DNA of 64,000 nt, from positions 48,261,965 to 48,325,964 of the forward strand of contig JAVGWX010000013.1 of the NCBI GenBank assembly GCA_036924085.1, given 5' to 3'. The translations under genes and the position numbers were made by a program. This document shows positions 20,520 to 31,639 of the stretch, in pieces. This DNA is from Ariolimax columbianus (lineage: Eukaryota; Mollusca; Gastropoda; Stylommatophora; Arionidae). A model generated the notes under the pieces. That model was not told where the DNA came from. It did not search any database and saw only the letters and a list, made by a program, of their open reading frames with translations. How positions within the stretch are numbered: position 1 is the first letter of the stretch; each line of letters opens with the position of its first letter.

Positions 20520-21055
20520 GATCTCAGCACGACATTTATGGAATCAGGTCTGCCTTCCTTCCTCGATCTCTAATCTGTTAGCCAGACTGCGTAGTCACAG
20601 TCTGTTTTCAGGGACATCACTTAAAGATGGATTATTGTTTTTGGTCAATTGTAGGTCACTGACTCTGATGCAAACAGGAATCTACGAGTCGCTGACTATG
20701 ATGCAGACAGCAAGGTATGCGTCACAGACTCTGATGCAAGCAGCCAGCTATGAGTCACCGACTCTGATGCTAGCAACAAGCTATGAGTCACTGACTCTGA
20801 TGCAAACAACCATCTACAAGTCAATGACTCTGATGCAAGCAGGCAGCTACGAGTCACTGACTCTGACGCAAGCAGCCAACTATGAGTCACTGGCCATTAT
20901 GCAAACTTCCAGCTGCGAGTCGCTGACTATGATGCAGACAGCCAGGTATGAGTCACTGACTCTGATGCAAGCAGCCAGCTATGAGTCACTGACTCTGATG
21001 CAAGCAGCCAGCTTCGAGTCTCTGTCTGTTGTCAGCTCATTCACTATTACGTCTT
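20520..21055 (-). mobile_element. SINE-A copy expanded by a 33-bp array
   Basis: Positions 20555-20650 align with the antisense SINE-A consensus (CTCGATC, TTAGCCAG, CCTGTTATCCAGG-like, AGGTGTAG-like). The element then enters the 33-bp array, whose unit matches the SINE-A segment around GACGCTAGCAGTCAGCTATG. The copy ends at 21025-21055. Confidence 0.7.
20654..21020 (-). repeat. 33-bp array grown from SINE-A, 11 copies
   Basis: Units contain CTCTGATGCAAGCAGCCAGC then TATGAGTCACTGA. In intact SINE-A the matching segment is CCCTGACGCTAGCAGTCAGC then TATGGGTCGCTGA, already followed by a partial second unit. That partial repeat could have seeded the array. The period is divisible by three, so a 184-codon ORF is a by-product. 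Confidence 0.85.
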
Positions 21056-21072
21056 GGACGTGGAACAGCTAA

Positions 21073-21355
21073 GATGGCGCGTATCAGACTATGGGTCGTC
21101 ATTGCTCTGCTGTTTTAGTTCATTATAGATGCCACCAGACCACGGATTTGCCTAGACTTCACACTACTCGATGACTTGCACTTGTGTTTGCGAAAACGTG
21201 TTGTTCTTTTCAATTTAGACTGGTTAGTTAATTCGCTTTTTCTCATTTCTTCTGTCCCATTATCCTAGCCTGGACATCGGCTATATGATGTGTCGTATTT
21301 CACGGCCTGTTCACACGGCTGAACTTTACGAGATTAGCCGCCATTCGCCTTAGCC
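21073..21355 (+). mobile_element. Dispersed repeat family D, copy 1
   Basis: About 280 bp, non-coding. Starts GATGGCGCGTATCAG and passes CTGCTGTTTTAGTTCATTAT, TTGCACTTGTGTTTGCGAAA and CGTATTTCACGGCCTGTTCA to CACGGCTGAACTTTACGAGA. Three more copies lie at 34238-34545, 38800-39080 and 55028-55345. No coding capacity or Pol III box is evident and the class is unknown. Confidence 0.75.
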
Positions 21356-21399
21356 GTACTTGTTTCTGTGTTTAATATTTCTTGTTATCATACCTAACA

Positions 21400-21520
21400 T
21401 TACATTTGTCTTTGCCTCTACTACCTAGACTTGCTCACTCACCGTACCTGTACGATCTATTATAATCCCTAGGTCCGTTTTTTTCCCAACATTCTATTAT
21501 TCTTCTCTCTCATTCTGTAA
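21400..21520 (-). mobile_element. CR1/L2-like LINE fragment
   Basis: The stretch closely matches 45345-45470, the part of that element encoding the region before the NKALVRP block (shared GTACGATCTATTATAATCCC and CTACTACCTAGACTTGCTCA). Stops are present. Confidence 0.6.
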
Positions 21521-22414
21521 TTATGTCCCAAATTGGATCTACCCATGTGGATGACTGTAGTCCTTCTGTCCTAGTTCCCCATGTGTGTTGAAACATCCTT
21601 GCTGCCTTTCCCAGCATTTGCTGATCTTATTTAGGTCACAACGTGGTATTAATCCGCGCAAGCTGCGTTAACAGCCCTGGCTTTTACAGCCGTTGTCTCA
21701 CTGATAGCGCTATCCTGATTACCATGATTTTCATCTCAAGAGCGGAACAAAATGGCGAAAATCTTTGACCTTTAACGGCAGCTTCGAATGAGTTTGAGAA
21801 ATGTAACGTCTTTAGAGAACCCGTCCGAGGTTTTATCGCTATGGAGAACTCAGTTCATCGGCGTTGTCTGTCTCTAGTGGGCCTGGCGCAATTTCGGAGA
21901 AGAAATAAAAGCGAAAATCAACAGCCATTGTGACCAGTGGGTCATTAAAACCCTAGCAGTGGCGGCAAAGTGACTCCCTGTCTGGGGGCAGGATTATGTG
22001 AGATGTGGGGGTCACATGCTAACCCCGCTTAAAGGGAACATTCTTTTCGTTTTTCGGCGCATACTGTTAATTTTTATAACGTTTCTTATGTGTAGCAAAA
22101 TAGTTGATGTGTGACGTAATCGTTCTTGGCTGTGACGTGATTAATCATCAGTTAAAATGTTGTCTATGACGTCATGAAGTTAACAGGACGTACGGATAGT
22201 TCCCAGTGCAAATAAACACAGATAGGTTTGGCCAATGTCTGTTTATGAGAATCGACGTTACTGCAATCTGGGAATACCTATAGGTGCTCAGTCTACTTAG
22301 CAAATGGTGCAGGATCTGGATGATGATGGTCCCTATAGCTCTCTGGTTGTACTCTCCTGCTCCGTTCTATCATGCGCCCCACTCCGATCGAACATCGTTT
22401 AATGTCAAAACTGT
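21521..22414. other. Unassigned spacer
   Basis: No coding frame, repeat or RNA gene recognised in about 890 bp. Confidence 0.5.
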
Positions 22415-23482
22415 GTAGTCTGTGGATTGTTGATTCATTTATTGTGCGGAAATATTATAACGGTCCTTGAACACCTGTATAACAAGGCGTCTAGTGCAGT
22501 TCTTGTGAATGGGAGGCGAGGAGACTGGTTTCGCACATCAGTTGGTGTGAGACAGGGGTGTACACTCTCTCCAACTCTTTTCAATATATTCCTTGAAGGA
22601 ATTATGAGTGAGGCACTTGGAGGTCACGTTGGTTCTGTCAAGATAGGGGGCCGAACGATTACCAACCTTCGTTTTGCAGATGATATCGACAGGTTGGCGG
22701 GTTCAGAAGCAGAACTCCAGGAATGGGTCAGAAGGCTCGATGAAACAGCTCTTGACTATGGTATGGAGATAAACGCTGGAAAGACAAAATTAATGACCAA
22801 TAACGCTACGGGCTTCAAGAGCAAGATAAAAGCTAACGGTCAGGAACTCGAAGTGGTTGACCGTTTTAAATATCTTTGGTCGATTGTCAGTGATGAAGGA
22901 TCAAAATGTGAAGTATTGGCCAGAATAGCACAGACAATAGCGGCGCTTGCACGGCTTAACAAAATCTGGCAAGATAAACGGTTAGCACTACGCACGAAAA
23001 TCAGATTAATGCGTACACTGGTCCTGTCAATATTCCTCTATGCGTGTGAGACATGGACAGTTACAGCTGACCTTCAACGAAGGATATAGGCCTTGGAGAT
23101 GAGATGTTTCCGAAAACTTGTAAACGTCACGTACAAAGATCGAGATACAAACGAGGAAATACGAAATAGAATTACAACGGCAATAGGGTCTTTCGAAGAT
23201 CTTTTGGCAACTGTCAAAAGAAGGAAACTCACTTGGTACGGTTACATATCGAGATCAAATGGTCTTGCAAATACAATTCTCCACGAGAAGGTGCATGGCA
23301 GACGACGAAGAGACCGGCCCAAAAAGAGATGGGAGGACAACATAAAAGAATGGACCAGTCTCCGACCGGAAGAGTCACAGGCAGCGGCATGTGACAGAGA
23401 GGGATGGCGTGGAGTTGTGAGGATGTCTTCATGTGTGCCCCAACGACCTCACCGGTTACGGGATGACCTGACCTGACCTGAC
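22415..23482 (+). mobile_element. LINE reverse transcriptase, near-intact 3' half with one stop
   Basis: A + frame runs from about 22427 to 23476, broken only by TAG at 23087-23089 (from CAG in the relative at 49438). It shows VGVRQGCTLSPTLFNIFLEG (RT motif B), RFADDIDRLAG with the catalytic FADD at 22673-22684, IKANGQELEVVDRFKYL, SIFLYACETWTV, EMRCFRKLVNVTYKDRDTNE, KLTWYGYISRSNGLA and RPKKRWEDNIKEWT. This matches the palm, thumb and C-terminus of an abundant invertebrate RTE-like LINE. The endonuclease and RT fingers are missing (5' truncation). The 3' end is a short (GACCT)n repeat at 23461-23482. Confidence 0.88.
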
Positions 23483-23690
23483 AGCCTCCATGAAGGCAGA
23501 ACATATTTTGCAGTCCTGTCCACTGTATACTGACAAAAGAAGTAGCATTTGGCAATAGCCAGTGTCCTTCCACGAGAAGCTGTACGGAAACGTACAGAGC
23601 CTTGAGTCGACTGCTGCCTTCGTTAGAGTCATTGAAGTTGAGGTCTGAAGATGAACAAGGAAGAAGAAGAGAAAGAAGAAGATTCATTTA
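23483..23690 (+). mobile_element. Jockey-like LINE 3' end with (GAA)n tail
   Basis: A + frame reads AEHILQSCPLYTDKRSSIW, then FHEKLYGNVQSLESTAAFVR. It is homologous to the last 50 residues of the element at 50413-53421. The tail is AAGGAAGAAGAAGAGAAAGA. Only the extreme C-terminus survives. Confidence 0.8.
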
Positions 23691-24292
23691 TTTCGATGTC
23701 CTCATCCAACAGACGGTCGTTGATCGATTTCAAAATGTCACTACTATCCACCACGGATGTGCCTATAAATAGAGCACGTGAAGCCAAGATGTCAGCTCTT
23801 TCATTGCCCTGAACACTCACATGATCAGAACAGTACTATAGGTCCCTAGTTGTTTGAGGCTTTAACAGCTGATATCCACTCATACCTAAGCCATCCCGTC
23901 TGCGCCTTCTGAAGTGCGGCTTACGTGTCAGTCACGATGATTGCCCTTGTTAAAGGTGTCTCTAACCATTGTAACGCTGAGGTCACTGCTTCTATATCCA
24001 TTCTAATACTGGAGTTTATTGACTTTTATGCCCCACTCCGATGAGCAATGACCAGTCCTCTCACTCTAGCTGAGAAGCCCCAATCTGATGTCCCACTGCG
24101 CAGCACAGATCCGTCGGTGTATATGACGGCATCACTATGCTGTGTGGTCTCAGTTACCAGCTTATTCACCTCGTGCTCTGCTCTCCCGTTGCTCCATTCT
24201 CTGCATTCATTGCATAAGATTATGATGACTCTCTGGTACTCTATCATTCTATCACCAGTATTGACCCATTCTCCTCCCTGGCCAGACACCAT
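23680..24292 (-). mobile_element. Jockey-like RNase H domain fragment
   Basis: The minus strand encodes AVIYTDGSVLRSGTSDWGFS (first RNase H strand with catalytic Asp). It continues through a degraded middle (EAVT and IIVTD-like at 23930-24010) to SVQGNERADILASRA, the last catalytic block, at about 23765-23815. Frameshifts separate these parts. It is the same family as 16430-17030 and complements it, since this copy keeps YTDGS and NERAD. It abuts the previous element tail to tail. Confidence 0.75.
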
Positions 24293-25289
24293 GAAAAGAC
24301 GGAAACAAACACAAAGCTACGTTGCAACCAAAATACCTTCAGCAGTCAGAGTGAACAACAAATTTATATGTTCTCGCGCCTGACAGAGAAACGAAAGAAT
24401 TCATGAAATAAAGATATGAACACTTGAAGCAGAAAAACAATTACTTAGCTGGGTAACAGATGGCTTATCCTCGTAGAAGCAACGCCTCATGGCAAGTCAG
24501 ATCCAAGTAGAATAGGAGCGAGCGGAAGTGGCAGTGGCCATCAGGTCGAGAAAAGTGGGAGAACGCCAAAATAGACGAAAGCAACCAAACAGGAAATGGT
24601 AAAACTGTGATTGGGTTCAAGTATTGCGCCGAACAGGTTGAGAAACAAGACAAGCAGGTGGAGCCATAGAACTGAGACATTAGCTGGTCCTTCAGTCATG
24701 ACTGACTATTATAGCCCCTTACAGTCATGATTGACAATAGTAGCCCCTTGCAGTCATGACTGACTATAGTAGCTTATTTCAGTTATGACTTACTTTAATA
24801 ACCACTTTCAGTCATCACTGACTATAATAGCCACTTTCGACCATGACTGACTATAGGGGGAAGCGACCGGTGGAGTGATAACTCTCTACTGATTTCTACT
24901 TGTCTTTATCCTTGTGGCGTTGTCATTGTAAATCTCCATGTCACAAGAGCTGCAATCCCCCAGCACGAAATAGCTCTTCTGAGCGTAACTCCACTTGGGT
25001 CCGTCTGCAGTTTCATGCCACGCTTACACACATTGTTTAACCTCAGCTGATGTCGGCCGGCTATTGTTTTACCATCTGCCAACGGGCTATAGATAATTTC
25101 TTTGGAGATGATACCATGTTCTTTTCATTCTACGAAAATGTTCTTTCCATCCGACGAACATGTTCACGCTATCGTAGTCTTTGCTGTTTAAGGTGAATGT
25201 ACATGCTTAAAAGACCGGCGCGAGAGTGTACCTCTCCATTTGTTACTCTGACACTCCGTTGAATTCCAAGGACGGAGAGTAGACAGCGT
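24293..25289. other. Mostly unassigned, with a 29-bp repeat
   Basis: Apart from the tandem repeat at 24691-24856, nothing recognised. Confidence 0.45.
24691..24856. repeat. 29-bp minisatellite, ~5.7 copies
   Basis: Units of CAGTCATGACTGACTATAGT plus nine variable bases. CAGTCATGACTG is an imperfect palindrome, so each unit can form a small hairpin. Confidence 0.9.
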
Positions 25290-26110
25290 AGATTTAAGGT
25301 GCTAAGAGTGTGCACTTGCTCGGCATAGAGTGTTCAAGTTTCGGTGAAATCTACGAGTGTACTGAAGACGCATGCAATACAAACCGCGGTCTTGCTTGGC
25401 ATAGAGTGTCCAAGTTTCGGTGAAATCTACGAGTGTACGGAAGACACATGCAATACAAACCGTGGTCTTGGTTCAATTATTAGTATCTGGATTTCCACAA
25501 ACACGTGTTGGGAGACGAGACAAATGTAGCAGCAGCTTTGCCAATGCGACTTTTTCTATTTCTGAAATACACCAGTCATGTGAATTGGTGCATATCTGCC
25601 AATTCACAATTACCGATGTTAAGAGCTGGCGTGGCATCTACTTCCTGTTCAAGCACATTTCTTTGGGTGAGACCTGTTTTGAGATCATATTTACATGCCT
25701 GTAAGTAGCGGCGGCTATCACGCTCAGAAGTTCCTGCTGATTGTCGGTGACAATTACAGCATCATCGGCGAAAAGTGACTCCCTGATGGTGATCTGTCGT
25801 AATTTCATTCTTACCTTCAGTCTTTCGAGGTTAAACAGGCGACAGTCCGACCTAATGTGACGGTAGATTCTTTCATTTATGTCTCTAAATTCTTCCGTAG
25901 CAGAGCAAAGTAAATTTCGAACAGTGTCTGGGCGAGGCCGCAGCTGAACACAACTTCCAATATGAAACGATTGTGATATGCTACAATCAGATTGGTATGT
26001 TACTTTCGTGCTTCCATGGAATGATATTTGTTGTTGTAGAGGCCTGCTGGGGTAGCCAATTTTAGAGAGGATTTTGAGTCCATTCCTACAAATTATTTTT
26101 CTTCTTCTCC
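25290..26110 (-). mobile_element. LINE RT fragment with FADD, internally duplicated
   Basis: The minus frame reads ILSKIGYPSRPLQQQISFHG, a degraded motif B region (SCVQLRPRPDTV), RSDCRLFNLERLKVRMKLRQ, then ESLFADDAVIVTDNQQELLS with the catalytic FADD at 25761-25772. Below 25690 the frames shift, but IGKAAATF-like, LPTRVCGNPDT and TTVCIACVFRTLVDFTETW can be followed. This matches the palm and thumb of a LINE in which LFNL-R-L precedes FADD. Frameshifts and the 76-bp duplication make it a pseudogene. Confidence 0.75.
25319..25470 (-). repeat. 76-bp duplication inside the RT thumb
   Basis: Two copies differing at a few sites (GTACTGAAGACG or GTACGGAAGACA, ACCGCGG or ACCGTGG). The reverse complement encodes TTVCIACVFRTLVDFTETW, the same RT position as the STLCYQCQTW site expanded at 2071-3310 in a different family. 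Confidence 0.9.
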
Positions 26111-26114
26111 TTTT

Positions 26115-26235
26115 GATGATGGTGATGATAATAGTGGTGATAAGGATGATGATGGTCATGGTGATGGTGTTGGGGGTGGTGATGATGATGATGGTGAATG
26201 GTGATGGTAATGGTGATGATGATGGGGATGATGAC
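26115..26235. repeat. (GAT)n/(GGTGAT)n microsatellite
   Basis: About 120 bp of GATGATG and GGTGATG units bordering the LINE fragment on its 5' side. Confidence 0.95.
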
Positions 26236-26589
26236 GCGTAGACCAGAAGACGCTGCTACTGACCAGCGCCCACAACTGTAGGTCTGGGTGAGGGACCATT
26301 AACCCATGACTCAGGGGAGATTCCGGTCGTGGCATGCAATGAAAATGGACGCGATTTATAAGTAGATCGTGCACACCAACCAAGGACGGTCCAAACATAT
26401 ACGAATTTACAGTCTAGAACGACCATGCATACTCTAGTAGTACGGCCAGGTGTCAAGGTTGAATTACGCGGCCTACAATTGTACTTTGTAAATCGTCACA
26501 GGAACGATACAGAGTGGCAGACCAAAGAAGAGACGAACATTTAATGTTTGCGATTTACAAGGGACTGTTCTTTTTAAGGAAAAAGAATA
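26236..26589. other. Unassigned spacer
   Basis: Nothing recognised. Confidence 0.5.
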
Positions 26590-27235
26590 ATTCTCGAGTA
26601 GTCAAAATGCCATTTATTTTCCGATATAATCTCCTGCAACGTTTTTGCGCTTATCCCATCATTTAAGTAATGCTTGAAAAACTTCAGCGTCAAAATATTT
26701 GTCAGTGTTGCTGAAACAATTCAGTACAGCCTGTTTTATTTCTTCATCAGTGCTGAAATGCTGAACTTCTGGAAGTTCTTTTAGGGGTCCAAACAGGTGG
26801 AGATCGCTTTGAGCGAGATCTGGTCTGTAAGGTGGATGTGGCAATACCTCTCAGCCGAGTTGCTGCATATGGCACTTGGTGCGATGAGCCGTATGAGGTC
26901 GAGCGTTATCTTGCAGAAGTATGACGTCTTTTGTGATCAAACCCTCTGTGCTTTAACCTTCTGAAAATCCAAATGTTCATGAATAATTGTGTTCACTGTA
27001 CCCAGAGAAAGACTTGCCTCTTGTGCAATTTTGCGACAGGTTGTGCGTAGATTTTCCAGAATAAGGTGCTCTACAATCTGGATATTCATAGGAATGATTG
27101 TGTTGTGTTGAGAGCCACCACGGCCGGGAGACCATCACTCACGGATGTACGGCTTTATCTAAAAACGTTTACACCATTCAAATGTCTTACTGCGGCTGAG
27201 TGTCTCATTACTGATTAGATCCCGTTTGATTTGAA
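26590..27235 (-). mobile_element. mariner transposon, internally deleted
   Basis: From the right, the minus strand carries the N-terminal helix-turn-helix region (IAQEASLSLGTVNTIIHEHL then DFQKV). It then jumps to the catalytic C-terminus: KDVILLQDNARPHTAHRTKC, then LPHPPYRPDLAQSDLHLFGP. The spacing between the Asp of LLQD and the Asp of AQSD is 34 residues (counting one stop), the D34D signature of mariner proper. One stop precedes EVLPH. About 100 residues between HTH and catalytic parts, including the first catalytic Asp, are missing. No TIR is clear at these edges. Confidence 0.85.
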
Positions 27236-27269
27236 CGCCTTCGTATACAATGACGGAGATGGGAGAGAA

Positions 27270-27277
27270 AGAAAGGA

Positions 27278-27313
<36 letters not shown>

Positions 27314-27342
27314 TGAGAGAGAGAGAGTGAGAGAGAGAGACT
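27270..27342. repeat. (GA)n microsatellite
   Basis: GAGAGA run with a few GT and AA interruptions. Confidence 0.95.
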
Positions 27343-27399
27343 GTCGTTAGCCGAACACACGTGGAAACAGACGATACATAAAACAGTATTAGGAAACAT

Positions 27400-27689
27400 G
27401 ATAAGTTAGATTAAAGTAACAACGACGCACAATGCATGCTGGGAAGGATATATATTGTTTTTTTTTTGATTAGGTAGAATTTGTTTTGTTTGACCACTTG
27501 GAACTGGAGTATCGGTTGTTTCAAAGACACCATTATACTAGTATTGATATACATTCTTTATGTGCAATGGGTAAATGTATACTGCTCATTGCGAAAATAA
27601 ATTATTTCTCTAAACGTATGCTTCTTTACTATTTATTGTAAAAAAGCTACTCATCAGACGATCCATGAGGATGGAGGGCAGAGACCAGC
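27400..27689. other. Unassigned AT-rich spacer
   Basis: Nothing recognised. Confidence 0.5.
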
Positions 27690-27960
27690 AGGAAGATCCA
27701 AGTCATACATTGACAGGGTAGACAAACTTGCCCAAGATGAGCAGTCAAAGATCTTCAGAAAGCGACACTGCAGACTCAAGTCCAACCTCCACAGAATGGG
27801 CCATTGTTGAGCACCCAACCAAATATCAGAATATATCCTGTGGACTGGCCTTACCTATACAGACAAAAAGAGAAGCAGTCTAACCCTGGTGAGAGACCAT
27901 GTTCAAAAAGATGCAGGGGACGGGCGAACACCTGAAACGCAGTCTCCTTCATGGACCTAC
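27690..27960 (+). mobile_element. Jockey-like element C-terminal fragment
   Basis: A + frame reads RHCRLKSNLHRMGHC, then SEYILWTGLTYTDKKRSS. It resembles the G-H-C-R-L-x-S-x-L-x-RMG and EHIL-x-x-C-P-x-Y-x-D-K-R block at the C-terminus of RNase H-bearing LINEs, with the cysteines lost. Low-copy-like and diverged. Confidence 0.5.
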
Positions 27961-28012
27961 CCGGCTAAAATCATATTATCAGTTGATCAAAGAAGAAGAG
28001 AAATTGTAAGAA

Positions 28013-28165
28013 ATACATTATCTCTTTACGAGGCATAACGGTATTTTTGTTCATCGTAAAAATACATTATCTCTTTACAATGCATAAAGGTATTTTTGTT
28101 CATCATAATAATACATTATCTCTTTACAATCCATAAAGGTATTTTGTTCATCGTGAATATTTATA
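28013..28165. repeat. 49-bp repeat, 3 copies
   Basis: Three units of ATACATTATCTCTTTACAAT, then GCATAAAGGTATTTTTGTTC. Confidence 0.85.
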
Positions 28166-28618
28166 TTTTTATTAGTTTAGGACATACCAATTCTTGTTTG
28201 TGTCCTATAACTATTACAATGATTAGCTAGTGTTACATGCTTGTCCTTTGCTCTGGATTTGTCGTGACTTTCGTCACAGATATTTAAATAATTTCATTGT
28301 ACCAATTATTATTGACTTATCGCACACACTAGCCTTCCTTATGTATCTTGCTTCATACACAAAGATGAAGACATCACTGATTTGTTGTTTAAATTGGTCA
28401 CCTAGCATATGAAATCACCAAACAGGGCTGGTACGCCGCACGAAGGACGGATCCAGATCGAGAGAATGGGGGAGGGGGGGGGAAGGGGTGGGTGAGGAGG
28501 AGGGGTCTTGTTTCTGCCATGACGTCGTCAGGCATGATAATCGCATGACCGATTCGTCAGTTATCGACCAGAGACACGAGAACATGAGAAGGGGGCTAAA
28601 GGCCGGTTACATAAACAC
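28166..28618. other. Unassigned spacer before the 21-bp satellite
   Basis: G-rich near 28464-28505 (GGGGGAGGGGGGGG). No gene recognised. The + frame entering the satellite from 28488 has no independent support. Confidence 0.45.
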
Positions 28619-31555
28619 GTTACCGTGTGGGGAAGACATGTTATCGTCCGTAGAAGATATGTTACCGTTTGCGAAAGACATGTTACCGTGTGGAGAAGAC
28701 ATGTTACCGTGTAGAGAAGACATGTTACCGTGTGGAGAAGACATGTTACCGTGTGGAGAAGACATGTTACCGTGTGGAGAAGACATGTTACCGTGTGGAG
28801 AAGACATGTTACCGTGTGGAGAAGACATGTTACCGTGTGGAGAAGACATGTTACCGTTACCATGTAGAGAAGACATGTTACCGTGTGGAGAAGACATGTT
28901 ACCGTGTGGAGAAGACATGTTACCGTGTGGAGAAGACATGTTACCGTGTGGAGAAGACATGTTACCGTTACCATGTAGAGAAGACATGTTACCGTGTGGA
29001 GAAGACATGTTACCGTGTGGAGAAGACATGTTACCGTGTGGAGAAGACATGTTACCGTTACCATGTAGAGAAGACATGTTACCGTGTAGAGAAGACATGT
29101 TACCGTTACCATGTAGAGAAGACATGTTACCGTGTAGAGAAGACATGTTACCGTTACCCTGTAGAGAAGACATGATACCGTGTGGAGAAGACATGTTACC
29201 GTTACCATGTAGAGAAGACATGTTACCGTGTGGAAAAGACATGTTACCGTGTAGAGAAGACATGTTACCGTTACCTTGTAGAGAAGACATGTTACCGTGG
29301 AGAGAAGACATGTTACCGTGTAGAGAAGACATGTTACCGTGTAGAGAAGACATGTTACCGTGTAGAGAAGACATGTTACCGTTACCGTGTAGAGAAGACA
29401 TGTTACCGTGTAGAGAAGACATGTTACCGTGTAGAGAAGACATGTTACCGTGTAGAGAAGACATGTTACCGTTACCGTGTAGAGAAGACATGTTACCGTG
29501 TAGAGAAGACATGTTACCGTGTAGAGAAGACATGTTACCGTGTAGAGAAGACATGTTACCGTGTAGAGAAGACATGTTACCGTGTAGAGAAGACATGTTA
29601 CCGTGTAGAGAAGGCATGTTACCGTGTAGAGAAGACATGTTACCGTTACCATGTAGAGAAGACATGTTACCGTTACCATGTAGAGAAGACATGTTACCGT
29701 TACCATGTAGAGAAGACATGTTACCGTGTAGAGAAGACATGTTACCGTTACCGTGTAGAGAAGACATGTTACCGTGTAGAGAAGACATGTTACCGTTACC
29801 ATGTAGAGAAGACATGTTACCGTGTAGAGAAGACATGTTACCGTGTAGAGAAGACATGTTACCGTTACCGTGTAGAGAAGACATGTTACCGTGTAGAGAA
29901 GACATGTTACCGTTACCATGTAGAGAAGACATGTTACCGTGTAGAGAAGACATGTTACCGTGTAGAGAAGACATGTTACCGTTACCGTGTAGAGAAGACA
30001 TGTTACCGTGTAGAGAAGACATGTTACCGTGTAGAGAAGACATGTTACCGTTACCATGTAGAGAAGACATGTTACCGTGTAGAGAAGACATGTTACCGTG
30101 TAGAGAAGACATGTTACCGTTACCGTGTAGAGAAGACATGTTACCGTTACCGTGTAGAGAAGACATGTTACCGTGTAGAGAAGACATGTTACCGTGTAGA
30201 GAAGACATGTTACCATGTAGAGAAGACATGTTACCATGTAGAGAAGACATGTTACCATGTAGAGAAGACATGTTACCATGTAGAGAAGACATGTTACCGT
30301 GTAGAGAAGACATGTTACCGTTACCGTGTAGAGAAGACATGTTACCGTTACCGTGTAGAGAAGACATGTTACCGTGTAGAGAAGACATGTTACCGTTACC
30401 GTGTAGAGAAGACATGTTACCGTTACCGTGTAGAGAAGACATGTTACCGTTACCGTGTAGAGAAGACATGTTACCGTGTAGAGAAGACATGTTACCGTTA
30501 CCGTGGAGAGAAGACATGTTACCGTTACCGTGGAGAGAAGACATGTTACCGTGTAGAGAAGACATGTTACCGTGTAGAGAAGACATGTTACCGTGTGGGG
30601 AAAACATGTTACCGTGTGGAGAAGACATGTTACCGTGTGGAGAAGATATGTTACCGTGTAGAGAAGACATGTTACCGTGGAGAGAAGACATGTTACCGTG
30701 TGGAGAAGACATGTTACCGTGTAGAGAAGACATGTTACCGTGTGGAGAAGACATGTTACCGTGTAGAGAAGACATGTTACCGTGTGGAGAAGACATGTTT
30801 CCGTGTAGAGAAGACATGTTACCGTGGAGAGAAGACATGTTACCGTGTGGAGAAGACATGTTACCGTGTAGAGAAGACATGTTACCGTGTGGAGAAGACA
30901 TGTTACCGTGGAGAGAAGACATGTTACCGTGGAGAGAAGACATGTTACCGTGTAGAGAAGACATGTTACCGTGTGGAGAAGACATGTTACCGTGTGGAGA
31001 AGACATGTTACCGTGGAGAGAAGACATGTTACCGTGTAGAGAAGACATGTTACCGTGTGGAGAAGACATGTTACCGTGGAGAGAAGACATGTTACCGTGT
31101 AGAGAAGACATGTTACCGTGTGGAGAAGACATGTTACCGTGTGGAGAAGACATGTTACCGTGGAGAGAAGACATGTTACCGTGTAGAGAAGACATGTTAC
31201 CGTGTGGAGAAGACATGTTACCGTGTGGAGAAGACATGTTACCGTGTAGAGAAGACATGTTACCGTGGAGAGAAGACATGTTACCGTTTGGAAACGACAT
31301 GTTGCCGTTGGAGAAGATATGTTGCTATGTGGGGATAACATGTTACTGTGCGGGAAATACATGTTGCCTTATAGGGAAGACATGTTACCGCTGGAGAAGA
31401 CATTTTATCGTGGAGGAAGATATGTTGCCGTGTGAGGACGACATGTTACTGTGTGGGAAAGGCACGTTACCTTGTCGCGAAGACATTTTATGGTGTGCTG
31501 AAGTAAGATTATCCTTTGGGGAAGACATGTTACCTTGTCGGGAAAACATGTGTGG
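28619..31555. repeat. 21-bp satellite with 27-bp length variants, ~130 units
   Basis: The basic unit is GAGAAGACATGTTACCGTGT plus one base. Many units carry an extra GTTACC (27 bp). All length changes are multiples of three, so at least five frames on both strands stay open for 500-3000 bp (for example EDMLPCR repeated). The edges (28619-28680 and 31300-31555) are diverged while the core is uniform, as expected from unequal exchange. Three zones are visible: GTGTGGAG units on the left, GTGTAGAG with many 27-mers in the middle, and a mixed zone on the right. There a three- or four-unit higher-order pattern (GTGGAGAG, GTGTAGAG, GTGTGGAG, GTGTGGAG) recurs between about 30990 and 31240. I treat it as non-coding. 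Confidence 0.95.
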
Positions 31556-31639
31556 GTAAGAAACACACATAGTAGAACACATACTACAACTTGTACTAGT
31601 GGTATGTAGCACTTGCAACACAACCACAGAAACAACATT

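Noticed and set aside
20518..21072. 184-codon ORF with 11-residue repeats
   Set aside because: It is the 33-bp array grown from SINE-A.
28488..31559. 1023-codon + ORF and 933/897/718-codon ORFs on the same DNA
   Set aside because: All arise because the satellite units are 21 or 27 bp. Several frames on both strands are equally open and there are no domains or splice signals.
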